Source: Kineosporia sp. NBRC 101731
Lineage (GTDB): Bacteria; Actinomycetota; Actinomycetes; Actinomycetales; Kineosporiaceae
DNA length: 64,000 nt
NCBI RefSeq assembly: GCF_030269305.1
Contig: NZ_BSTC01000019.1
Coordinates: 50,280-114,279, forward strand
Direction of reading: 5' to 3'
Below, in pieces: positions 1-7,439 of this stretch. The notes under the pieces were generated by a model that ran no database searches, had not been told where the DNA came from, and was given only the letters and a program-made list of their open reading frames with translations. The first letter of the stretch is position 1, and every line of letters starts with the position of its first letter. A program made the position numbers and the translations under genes.

Positions 1-759
1 TACGCGCCCGGCTCGACCTTCAAGATCGCGTCCGGCCTGGGCCTGGTGGAGTACGGCGGGATGACCGCGAACAAGACGGTGGCCTGTCCCAAGGCCCTGA
101 CGGTCAGCGGCAAGAAATTCACCAACGCGGAGGACGAGGTCCTCGGCAAGGTGCCTTTCTCCAGTGACTTCGCCCACTCGTGCAACACCGCGTTCGTCGG
201 CAGCGCGAAGCTCATCAGCCAGGCGCAGCTGGCCGAGGCCGCGGGCTCGCTGGGCTACGGACAGCCCAACGCCACCGGCGTCACGGCCTTCACCGGACAG
301 GTCCCGACCAAGGGCGACACCGTCGCCCACGCCGCCGCGATGATCGGCCAGGGCACCGTGCTGGTCAGCCCGATGGCCGTGGCGAGCGCGTCCGGCGCGA
401 TCGCCTCCGGCACCTGGCACGCGCCGAAGCTGGTGCTGAACGGCACCGGGAACGACGAGGCCACGGCCGATGTCGACCCGGTGAAGCTGGATACCAAGAG
501 CGCGCGGACGATGCGCTCACTGATGCGCACGGTGGTCACCAGCGGTACGGGTACCGGCATGAAGAACGTGCCCGGCGGGCCGGTCTCCGGCAAGACCGGC
601 ACCGCGGAGTACGGCACCGACACGCCCCCGAAGACGAACGCCTGGTTCACCGGTTTCCAGGGCGACATCGCGTTCGCGGTCCTCGTCGAGGACGGCGGTT
701 TCGGCGCCAAGAGTGCAGTGCCGGTGGCCAAGAAGTTCCTGACCGATCTCGCGTCGTAG
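1..759 (+). CDS. Class B penicillin-binding protein, C-terminal transpeptidase part (5' end outside window)
   Basis: The reading frame is open from base 1, so only the last 252 residues are seen. All three transpeptidase motifs are present in order: the catalytic S-T-F-K tetrad at bases 13-24, S-C-N at 178-186 and K-T-G at 592-600. This family (PbpA/FtsI-like) cross-links peptidoglycan stem peptides outside the membrane. There is no sign of a transglycosylase domain, but the N-terminus that would hold the membrane anchor is missing. The glycosyltransferase gene begins 37 bp downstream. The assignment to PBP is firm; which paralogue it is cannot be told from the fragment. Confidence 0.95.
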   Translation, partial: YAPGSTFKIASGLGLVEYGGMTANKTVACPKALTVSGKKFTNAEDEVLGKVPFSSDFAHSCNTAFVGSAKLISQAQLAEAAGSLGYGQPNATGVTAFTGQVPTKGDTVAHAAAMIGQGTVLVSPMAVASASGAIASGTWHAPKLVLNGTGNDEATADVDPVKLDTKSARTMRSLMRTVVTSGTGTGMKNVPGGPVSGKTGTAEYGTDTPPKTNAWFTGFQGDIAFAVLVEDGGFGAKSAVPVAKKFLTDLAS

Positions 760-782
760 TACTCACCCAGGGAAAGGGTCGG

Positions 783-788
783 TAGAGT
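783..788 (+). promoter_or_regulatory. Candidate -10 hexamer of a leaderless promoter for the GT87 gene
   Basis: TAGAGT lies 8 nt before the ATG at 797, the spacing expected when transcription starts at the start codon. No Shine-Dalgarno-like sequence is visible before this ATG. No good -35 box is seen. The gene could also be read through from the PBP gene. Confidence 0.35.
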
Positions 789-796
789 CCCGGCCG

Positions 797-2173
797 ATGA
801 CCGGGACCAGCAGATTCGACCGAGGGCTGCGGATATGGCTGGTTGTGATGCTGCTGGCCTGCGTGGGCCTGGCGGTGGGCTGGGCCGCCAAGGCCCCTTG
901 CGTGGACACCTACACCACTCCTGACGGCCAGGTGGCGCTCGACTGGCGGGACGCGCGGCAGTACTCGCTGCACTGTTACTCCGACGCGATCCCGCTGTAC
1001 GGGGTGGACCACCTCCAGGACGGCACGCTGCCGTACAAGACCACCTGGACCGACGCCGACGGCACCGTGCGGGCCATGGAGTACCCGGTGGTCACCGGCA
1101 TGCTCCAGTACGTCGGCATGCGGTTCACGAAGGTCTACGTCGGCATCACCGGCGACACCGGGCCGGAGGTGGTGCCCTACTTCGTGATCATGGCGATCGT
1201 GCTGGCGATCTCCTGGCTGGTGGCAGTGGCCTGCACCATCCCGCTGGCGGTGCGCAAGTGGGAGGTGGTGCTGATGGCACTCTCCCCGCTGGTGTTCGTG
1301 CACGCCTTCACCAACTTCGACACCCTGGCCGTGGCCCTGGCCGCCGCCGGGATGCTCGCCTGGGCCCGGCAACGGCCTCTGCTGGCCGGCCTGCTGCTGG
1401 GGATCGGCGCGGCGGCCAAGCTTTACCCGTTGTTCATCCTCGGGCCGCTGCTGATCCTCTGCTGGCGCTCGGGAACGCTGAAGCCGTGGTGGAAGGCCAC
1501 CCTGGCGGCCGCCGGGGCCTGGATCGCCTGCAACGCCCCGTTCGCGCTGCTCTACCCGCGCGGCTGGTGGGAGTTCTTCCGGCTGAACTCGACCCGCCCG
1601 GCCGACCACGACTCGATCTACAACGCGATCACGACCTTCACCCGCTGGGAAGGGTTCGACGGCCCGCTGTACGCGGGTCAGTCGCCGGAGAAACTCAACA
1701 CCTTCAGCCTGGCTGCCTTCCTGGTGCTGTGCCTGGTGATCGGGGTGATCGGGCTCACCTCACCGCGCCGGCCCCGGCTGGCCTCGCTGGTCTTCCTGGT
1801 GGTGGCCGCGTTCCTGCTGACCAACAAGGTGTGGAGCCCGCAGTACTCACTGTGGCTGGTGCCCCTGGCCGTGCTGGCCCTGCCCCGGGTCTGGGTACTG
1901 CTGGTCTGGATGGTCACGGACGCCTACCTCTGGTACCCCCGGCTGGGGTACTTCCTCGGCCTGCAGGACCCGTCCCGGGGCAACTCCCCCGAGCGGTTCC
2001 TCACCGTGGTGGTGCTGCGTGACCTGCTGGTGCTGCTCATCTGCGCCATGATCGTCCACACGATCTACCGGCCCCAGGCCGATCCGGTACGGCGGCAGGG
2101 TGTGGACGATCCGGCCTTCGGGCCCGTCGATGATCATCTTCCGGACCGCAGACTCGTTCCCCAGCGGGGATGA
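797..2173 (+). CDS. GT87-family (DUF2029) integral membrane glycosyltransferase
   Basis: 458 residues with about ten hydrophobic segments spread over the whole length, starting at residues 10-30. The extracytoplasmic loop after the first segment and the scattered arginine/aromatic pattern (LYPLFILGPLL, NKVWSPQYSLWLVPLAVLAL) resemble polyprenyl-phosphate-sugar dependent GT-C enzymes of the GT87/DUF2029 group, known from mycobacterial mannosyltransferases. Donor and acceptor cannot be read from the sequence. It follows a penicillin-binding protein and overlaps the next gene by ATGA, suggesting a cell-envelope operon. The start was chosen because the hydrophobic signal anchor follows directly. 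Confidence 0.8.
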   Translation: MTGTSRFDRGLRIWLVVMLLACVGLAVGWAAKAPCVDTYTTPDGQVALDWRDARQYSLHCYSDAIPLYGVDHLQDGTLPYKTTWTDADGTVRAMEYPVVTGMLQYVGMRFTKVYVGITGDTGPEVVPYFVIMAIVLAISWLVAVACTIPLAVRKWEVVLMALSPLVFVHAFTNFDTLAVALAAAGMLAWARQRPLLAGLLLGIGAAAKLYPLFILGPLLILCWRSGTLKPWWKATLAAAGAWIACNAPFALLYPRGWWEFFRLNSTRPADHDSIYNAITTFTRWEGFDGPLYAGQSPEKLNTFSLAAFLVLCLVIGVIGLTSPRRPRLASLVFLVVAAFLLTNKVWSPQYSLWLVPLAVLALPRVWVLLVWMVTDAYLWYPRLGYFLGLQDPSRGNSPERFLTVVVLRDLLVLLICAMIVHTIYRPQADPVRRQGVDDPAFGPVDDHLPDRRLVPQRG

Positions 2174-2940
2174 CCCCTACCCTTGGCGAAATGTCAGCGG
2201 TGAACTCCGATTTCTCCCGTCTCAACTGGGACAACCTCTCCTGGGACTCCCTCGGCGACGAGCGCGTCATGGTGATCGTGCTGGGGGTCGCAGCGGTCGT
2301 GCTGACCGGCGAGCGCACCACCTGGCACGTGCTGCGCAACGTGGTGACGATCGCCCACGAGGGTGGCCACGCCGTGATCGCGCTGCTCATGGGCCGCGAG
2401 CTGGCCGGTATCAAGCTGCACTCGGACACCTCCGGCGTGACGCTCTCCCGGGGCAAGCCACGCGGCCTGGGCATGATCTTCACCGCGCTCGCGGGCTACC
2501 CGGCGCCGGCCGTGATCGGTGTGGGGCTGGCGGCGCTGATCGGGCTCGACCTGATCACCGTGCTGCTGTGGGTGGTGGTGGGCCTGCTGGCGGTGCTGCT
2601 GACACAGATCCGCAACGCCTTCGGGGTGCTCACGGTGGTCGTCACCGGTGGTGCGGCGGTGGCGGTGATGGTCTGGGGCAACGAGCGCACGGCGCTGGGC
2701 TTCGCCTGCGCGGTGACCTGGCTGCTGCTGATCGGCGGGCTGCGCGCAGTGATCGAGCTGCAGAGTTCCCGCCGGGCGCAGGGCAGCGGGCGGCGCGGTG
2801 GGCCCCCGGTGACCTCGGACGCCGATCAGCTGGCCTGGCTGAGCCACGTCCCCGGCGTGTTCTGGGTCACGGTGTTCTTCCTGCTGTCCCTGGCCTCGAT
2901 CGTGGCCGGTGGCTGGCTGATGCTGAGCTGGAACCCGTAG
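2170..2940 (+). CDS. M50-family membrane metallopeptidase
   Basis: 256 residues. The zinc-binding motif H-E-G-G-H is at residues 63-67 inside a hydrophobic segment, and several further membrane segments follow, as in intramembrane M50 (site-2-protease-like) proteins of actinobacteria. A proline-containing loop (AGYPAPAV) sits where the family carries a conserved glycine/proline turn. The ATG overlaps the stop of the glycosyltransferase (ATGA), so translation is probably coupled. An internal ATG at 2191 is a possible alternative start. No PDZ domain is seen. The substrate is unknown. Confidence 0.8.
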   Translation: MTPTLGEMSAVNSDFSRLNWDNLSWDSLGDERVMVIVLGVAAVVLTGERTTWHVLRNVVTIAHEGGHAVIALLMGRELAGIKLHSDTSGVTLSRGKPRGLGMIFTALAGYPAPAVIGVGLAALIGLDLITVLLWVVVGLLAVLLTQIRNAFGVLTVVVTGGAAVAVMVWGNERTALGFACAVTWLLLIGGLRAVIELQSSRRAQGSGRRGGPPVTSDADQLAWLSHVPGVFWVTVFFLLSLASIVAGGWLMLSWNP

Positions 2941-2950
2941 GTGCCACGGG

Positions 2951-2979
2951 CCCCCGGCCGGATTCGCACCGACCGGGGG
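2951..2979. terminator. GC-rich hairpin after the M50 gene
   Basis: Two 11-nt arms (CCCCCGGCCGG and CCGACCGGGGG) pair with one mismatch around a 7-nt loop. It begins 10 bp after the stop codon and lies between convergent genes. There is no T-tract, as is common in actinobacteria. Confidence 0.5.
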
Positions 2980-3031
2980 TTCGAGGGCCCTGCCGAGACC
3001 GTGCCGGCATCGCGGCAGGCCCTTGCGCGCC

Positions 3032-3481
3032 CTAGAGACAGACCTGGGCGAAGTCGTCCAACCGGTGCTCCCATTCCTGCTGCATCCGCTGCCGCTGCTC
3101 CGCGGGCAGGCCCTCGTGCCACAGCCGCAGCCGCGTACCGCCCGTGACCGGGGTCAGATCGAGTTCGACCAGACTGGGTTCGTCGTCGGCGTCCCCGGAG
3201 TGCCACGACAGTCGCAACTGCTCCAGAGGGTGATAGCTACGCACCATGCCGGCCTCACCCTCGTCACTCATGAAGCTGTGCCCCTCGCCGCGCAGCACGG
3301 CACCGTGACCCAGCCAGACAGAGGTGCCGACCGGACTTACCAAGATGTGCCAGACGTGACCCGCGCTACCGGCGAGCACCCTGCGCACGTACACCAGCTG
3401 CGGTCCGGGTACGACATCATCGTCGGTGAGCGCGGGTGGCAGCCCAGCCTCCACCCGACCCAACTGCACGAATGTGGACAT
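3032..3481 (-). CDS. SRPBCC (AHSA1/START-like) domain protein
   Basis: 149 residues from the ATG at 3481, which has a strong AAGGGGG ribosome binding site 4-5 nt upstream. In-frame ATGs at 3505 and 3553 are possible but have weaker or badly spaced sites. The pattern of a strand near residue 30, V-W-H-I-L-V-S-P then W-L-G, a charged strand-rich middle, and a long C-terminal helix ending in W-E-H-R-L-D-D-F fits the Bet v1/AHSA1 fold used for binding hydrophobic ligands. No ligand or partner is indicated. It stands alone, divergent from prs. Confidence 0.75.
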   Translation of the reverse strand: MSTFVQLGRVEAGLPPALTDDDVVPGPQLVYVRRVLAGSAGHVWHILVSPVGTSVWLGHGAVLRGEGHSFMSDEGEAGMVRSYHPLEQLRLSWHSGDADDEPSLVELDLTPVTGGTRLRLWHEGLPAEQRQRMQQEWEHRLDDFAQVCL

Positions 3482-3660
3482 GTAGCCCCCTTGCGATTCA
3501 GCCATACCGATCAGCACCCCCTCCCCGAGCCGGAGGGGCCAGTTTTCGGTCATCGTCGATAAACAGTCGGCCGATGGGAAGGGTGCTTCAATCCCCCAAA
3601 AGCTTGTCGCATGAAAAGTCTGGGAACATGGCGGCAACACCCCCGTGAGAGGTACCGCTG

Positions 3661-4653
3661 GTGAACACTGTTTCGATCCAAAGCCGGAAGACGCTCCAGG
3701 TCTTCTCCGGCCGGGCATACCCAGAGCTGGCTGAGGAGATCGTCAAGTATCTCGACGTGAGCCTGACGCCTCAATCCGCCTACGAGTTCGCCAACGGCGA
3801 GATCTTCGTGCGGTTCGAGGAGTCGGTGCGTGGGGCGGACGCCTTCGTGGTCCAGTCCTGCGGCGCAGGCATCAACACCTGGGTGATGGAGACCCTGATC
3901 ATGATCGACGCGCTCAAGCGCGCGTCAGCCGATCGGATCACCGTGGTGCTGCCGTTCTACCCGTATGCGCGCCAGGACAAGAAGCACCGGGGCCGGGAGC
4001 CGATCTCCGCCCGGCTGATCTCCGACCTGCTGCGGACGGCCGGCGCCGATCGACTGATGACGGTCGACCTGCACACCGACCAGACGCAGGGCTTCTTCGA
4101 CGGCCCGGTCGACCACCTCTTCGCCCTGCACCTGCTCACCGACCATGTCGCGAGCAAGTACAAGGGTGAGGAGATCACCGTGGTCGCGCCCGACTCCGGC
4201 CGCGTTCGCGTGGCCGAGCGCTGGGCCGACCGGCTGGGTGGCACGCCGCTGGCCTTCATCCACAAGACCCGTGACCCACGCATGCCGAACACCGTGGTCA
4301 CGAACCGGGTCGTCGGTGACGTCGAGGGCCGCACCTGTGTGCTGGTCGACGACATGATCGACACCGGGGGCACGATCACCAAGGCCGCCACCAAGCTCTT
4401 CGAGCAGGGTGCGAAAGACGTGATCATCGCCGCCACCCACGGCATCCTGTCCGACCCCGCGACCGAGCGGCTGCGTGACTGCGGTGCCACGGAGATCGTG
4501 CTCACCAACACGCTGCCGATCGACTCCGACCGGCTGCTGCCGAACTTCACCGTGCTCTCGATCGCCCCGCTGATCGCCCAGGCGATCCACGAGGTCTTCG
4601 AGGACGGTTCGGTCACCTCGCTCTTCAACCTGGACGAGGTGTCGGGCGAGTAG
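3661..4653 (+). CDS. prs: Ribose-phosphate pyrophosphokinase (PRPP synthase)
   Basis: 330 residues, slightly longer than the usual 315-320. The enzyme makes 5-phosphoribosyl 1-diphosphate from ribose 5-phosphate and ATP for nucleotide, His and Trp synthesis. Visible family motifs are the flexible catalytic loop (RQDKKHRGREPISA), the divalent-metal/ribose site (DLHTDQTQGFF) and the PRPP-binding loop (LVDDMIDTGGT). The start is GTG with GAGAGG 8 nt upstream. In many actinobacteria prs sits behind glmU; here it stands alone and is followed by a hairpin terminator. It may be a second, divergent PRPP synthase copy, which cannot be decided without the rest of the genome. Confidence 0.92.
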   Translation: MNTVSIQSRKTLQVFSGRAYPELAEEIVKYLDVSLTPQSAYEFANGEIFVRFEESVRGADAFVVQSCGAGINTWVMETLIMIDALKRASADRITVVLPFYPYARQDKKHRGREPISARLISDLLRTAGADRLMTVDLHTDQTQGFFDGPVDHLFALHLLTDHVASKYKGEEITVVAPDSGRVRVAERWADRLGGTPLAFIHKTRDPRMPNTVVTNRVVGDVEGRTCVLVDDMIDTGGTITKAATKLFEQGAKDVIIAATHGILSDPATERLRDCGATEIVLTNTLPIDSDRLLPNFTVLSIAPLIAQAIHEVFEDGSVTSLFNLDEVSGE

Positions 4654-4669
4654 CACGCCCCGCTCTGTC

Positions 4670-4707
4670 TGTCGCCGCCTCCGGGGTCGCCCCCCGAGGC
4701 GGCGACA
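4670..4707 (+). terminator. Hairpin terminator after prs
   Basis: Perfect 11-bp stem (TGTCGCCGCCT / AGGCGGCGACA) with a 16-nt loop, 16 bp after the prs stop codon, followed by the T-containing stretch TGCTTTGT. Confidence 0.75.
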
Positions 4708-4776
4708 TGCTTTGTCAGGCCCTGAACGGCAGGCTCGGACCGTCGCTGACGCTCACGTGTCCCGGGGGAACCTGCT

Positions 4777-7161
4777 GTGTTCGAACGTCCTGACCGTCCG
4801 GTGACCGGAATGACCGGAACGACCGGCGTGACCGGCGCACTGGTCCTTCTCCTGGGAACGGCGATCGGCCCGGCCCACGCCGACTCCACCCTCCCGCTGC
4901 ACACCCAGGTGAGGGACGTGCGGCTCCTGGGGGCCTCGTCCACCGGTGTGGCAGTACTTCAAGACGGTGCCTCCACCGCGGACCCGGACGTCGTCCACAC
5001 CGGTCTCTGGGGGCTGGACCTGACCGCCCGCCCGCAGATGCCCACCACCGAGGGTTTCCGGCAGCAGTACCTCACCGGTGACGTGTCCGGTGACGTCCTG
5101 GCCTGGGGCATGGCCTTCCACGGCTCGAACTCCTCCAGCTCCACCCTGTACCGCACCGACCTGGCGACCGGGAGCACCACACTCGACGGCCGGACCTCCG
5201 GTGTGAGCTTCCGGCTGGCCGGGAACAGCTGGCTGACGCGGCCCGACCCGTTCGCCACCCTGCCGTTCGGGTCTGAGGGCCTCCAGCTGCTGCCGTTGGC
5301 CACCGCCCCGGGCGACGCGGTAGCGGGCTGGCCGGGAGAGAGCGAATTCTTCACCCCGCCGGCCACAGCCGCCCTGGCCGGCTGGGACTCGGACGCCACT
5401 TCGGCCGCCGTCGTCACGCGCGCCTACGGGAAGGACGACAACCCCTTCAGTCCCACGGGCAACCTCCAGGTCCAGGTCCAGCCGCTGGCAGGAGGCCTGC
5501 CTCAGCCTCTGGCGACGACCGACGGCGCCGACGTCACCGATCTGGCTCTCGGCACCGGCACGATCGCCTGGAGCACCCAGGACTCCTCGGGTGTGCGCCG
5601 GGTCTCGACCGCCGCCCGCACCGGCGGCACCCCGGTCAGCCACGTCGAGGCCGACCCGAAGGCCGACCTGGACCACCTCGCCGTGCGGGATGACGGCACC
5701 GTCGGCTATCTCGTGCCCACCGGCACCGGAACCGTCCTGCGGACCGTCAGCGGTTCAGCGGTGCGGGACGTCTCCCTGCCCACCGGCAGCGCCGGCCTGG
5801 ACGCGGTGGGTGGCGACTTCGTCACCGCCACCGGCCGCGGTGACTCCCCCGGTGTCTACCGGATCGGCGCCGACGGCACCCCGGTTCTGGCAGCACGCGT
5901 CCAGGCTCCCGAGAACCCGGTCGGCAGCTGGGATCTCGACGCCGGAAAGCTCTACTACGCCGATCGCGCGAAGGGATCGGGGCGAACTCTGGCCCTGTGG
6001 GCGCGATCGATCGGGACCGGGGCGGAGCTGGGTGACGAGATCTCGATGGCATCCCCCGCCGGGGGCGTGCCGCAGGAGCGGAACGCCCTGCCGATCGCCT
6101 TCTCCGGCGCCCGGGGCATCGTCGGCAGCCCGAAGTACAACCTGCAGTGGGACCTGCTCGACCGCGACCGGCACACCGTCTCGATCGAGGAGACACCGGT
6201 GAAGACCCGCAGGGGCACCGTGGTCGTCGCCGCCGAACCGCAGGTGTCCGGCGCATACGCCTTACTGGGTGGCCAGATTCACCGTACGGACGGCGAACTG
6301 CTGGGATCGCTGCCCGCTGCGGCCCGGGTGGCCGGCCGGCAGAGCCTCTTCGGCCCGAAGGTGCTGTACGGCACCACCGCCGGACGACGCGGCCAGGTCT
6401 GGCTCCTGGATGCCGAGAAGCGCAAGGCCGTGATGCTTTTCGAGCAGACCTGCGACCACGCCCCACCGGTCGCCCTGTGGGGCCGCACCGCAACCTGGCT
6501 GAACTGCGGCGCCACCCGCCTCGCCGTGCGCGACCTGGTGACCGGCGCCATCCGAAGTGTGGCGACCGGCATCGTCCCCACCACGGAGCCCGCCGACATC
6601 GAACTCAGCATCGGCGAGGGCTCGCTCGCCTGGGTGGCCGCCGGAGACGCAGCAGTGCTCGATCTGTCCGCCGGGGACAGCACTCCGGTGCACCTGCCCG
6701 GCACCACCCGTTCCCTGGCCCTCGACCGGGGCCTGGTCGCCCGTTCGCTGGAGCGCGAGAACCCATACGAACCTATGGATCTCATGGTCTCAGACCTTCC
6801 CTTCGAGGTGACGTCGCACCCCCGGCTGACCGGTTCGGTACGTCTGCTGGGCTTCAGCCCCGACGGCGACGGCGTCCGCGACACCTGGGCCCCGGCCTTC
6901 GACACCACCGAACCCCTGGCCTGGGCGACCCTGACCATCACGTCGGAGAGGACCGGCCGTACCGTCCAGAAGATCACCACGAAAGACACGGCGGACGGAG
7001 CCGTTCGGGACCTCATCTGGGACGGTTTCACCAGCTCGGGCCTCGGCGCCGCCCGCGGGTACTACCGCTGGACCCTGACCGCCGCCTCCCCGTCCGGCGC
7101 CGCCCTCACCACCGCCACCGACGGAGCCACGATCTCCGGCCGCATCGAACTGAGCAGCTGA
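4777..7161 (+). CDS. Secreted propeller-like protein of unknown function with FlgD-Ig-like C-terminus (paralogue A)
   Basis: 794 residues from GTG, with GGGGGA 8 nt upstream. Residues 18-36 are hydrophobic and end in A-H-A, a plausible signal peptidase I site. The long middle is strand-rich with repeated W/G-rich segments, suggesting a beta-propeller, but no named repeat is recognised. The C-terminus carries G-F-S-P-D-G-D-G followed by an Ig-like segment (WDGF...G..RGYYRWTLTA) of the FlgD Ig type. A cysteine pair (C-D-H-A-P-P-V and W-L-N-C) is shared with the next gene, its tandem paralogue. The signal-peptide region is encoded by a 9-bp repeat giving repeated T-G dipeptides. Function unknown. 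Confidence 0.75.
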   Translation: MFERPDRPVTGMTGTTGVTGALVLLLGTAIGPAHADSTLPLHTQVRDVRLLGASSTGVAVLQDGASTADPDVVHTGLWGLDLTARPQMPTTEGFRQQYLTGDVSGDVLAWGMAFHGSNSSSSTLYRTDLATGSTTLDGRTSGVSFRLAGNSWLTRPDPFATLPFGSEGLQLLPLATAPGDAVAGWPGESEFFTPPATAALAGWDSDATSAAVVTRAYGKDDNPFSPTGNLQVQVQPLAGGLPQPLATTDGADVTDLALGTGTIAWSTQDSSGVRRVSTAARTGGTPVSHVEADPKADLDHLAVRDDGTVGYLVPTGTGTVLRTVSGSAVRDVSLPTGSAGLDAVGGDFVTATGRGDSPGVYRIGADGTPVLAARVQAPENPVGSWDLDAGKLYYADRAKGSGRTLALWARSIGTGAELGDEISMASPAGGVPQERNALPIAFSGARGIVGSPKYNLQWDLLDRDRHTVSIEETPVKTRRGTVVVAAEPQVSGAYALLGGQIHRTDGELLGSLPAAARVAGRQSLFGPKVLYGTTAGRRGQVWLLDAEKRKAVMLFEQTCDHAPPVALWGRTATWLNCGATRLAVRDLVTGAIRSVATGIVPTTEPADIELSIGEGSLAWVAAGDAAVLDLSAGDSTPVHLPGTTRSLALDRGLVARSLERENPYEPMDLMVSDLPFEVTSHPRLTGSVRLLGFSPDGDGVRDTWAPAFDTTEPLAWATLTITSERTGRTVQKITTKDTADGAVRDLIWDGFTSSGLGAARGYYRWTLTAASPSGAALTTATDGATISGRIELSS

Positions 7162-7171
7162 AAAACCTTGC

Positions 7172-7181
7172 CGTGATCACG
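7172..7181. repeat. Short copy of the dispersed GATC palindrome
   Basis: CGTGATCACG, 10 bp after the stop of paralogue A and extended as CGTGATCACGAACAGG, matches the outer end of the palindromic elements found at other gene ends in this window. The remaining bases between 7162 and 7439 show no gene. Confidence 0.45.
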
Positions 7182-7439
7182 AACAGGTGAGGGAGGACGC
7201 AGGGCCACCACGTCCCGAGGTCTTGCTGGGGCGCATCGCGGGAGGACCGGCTCGAAAGGGTGGTTGTGCGGCGGGTCCCTTCCAAGAAAGGACACGGTCG
7301 GCGAACGGCACGCACGGTGGACCGGTTTCCGGCTCCGGTCACGGACCCGTATCGAGATGGGGCCCGTGGGATGCGTGCATCCACACCGATCCGGGAGCAC
7401 CATGCCCACGTGTCCGGATCCACGGTGGGAGAACCTCAG

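Noticed and set aside
647..1609. Long open frame on the minus strand opposite the GT87 gene
   Set aside because: Mirror of a high-GC gene; composition is typical of an antisense shadow (Arg, Gly, His, Gln rich) and there is no ribosome binding site.
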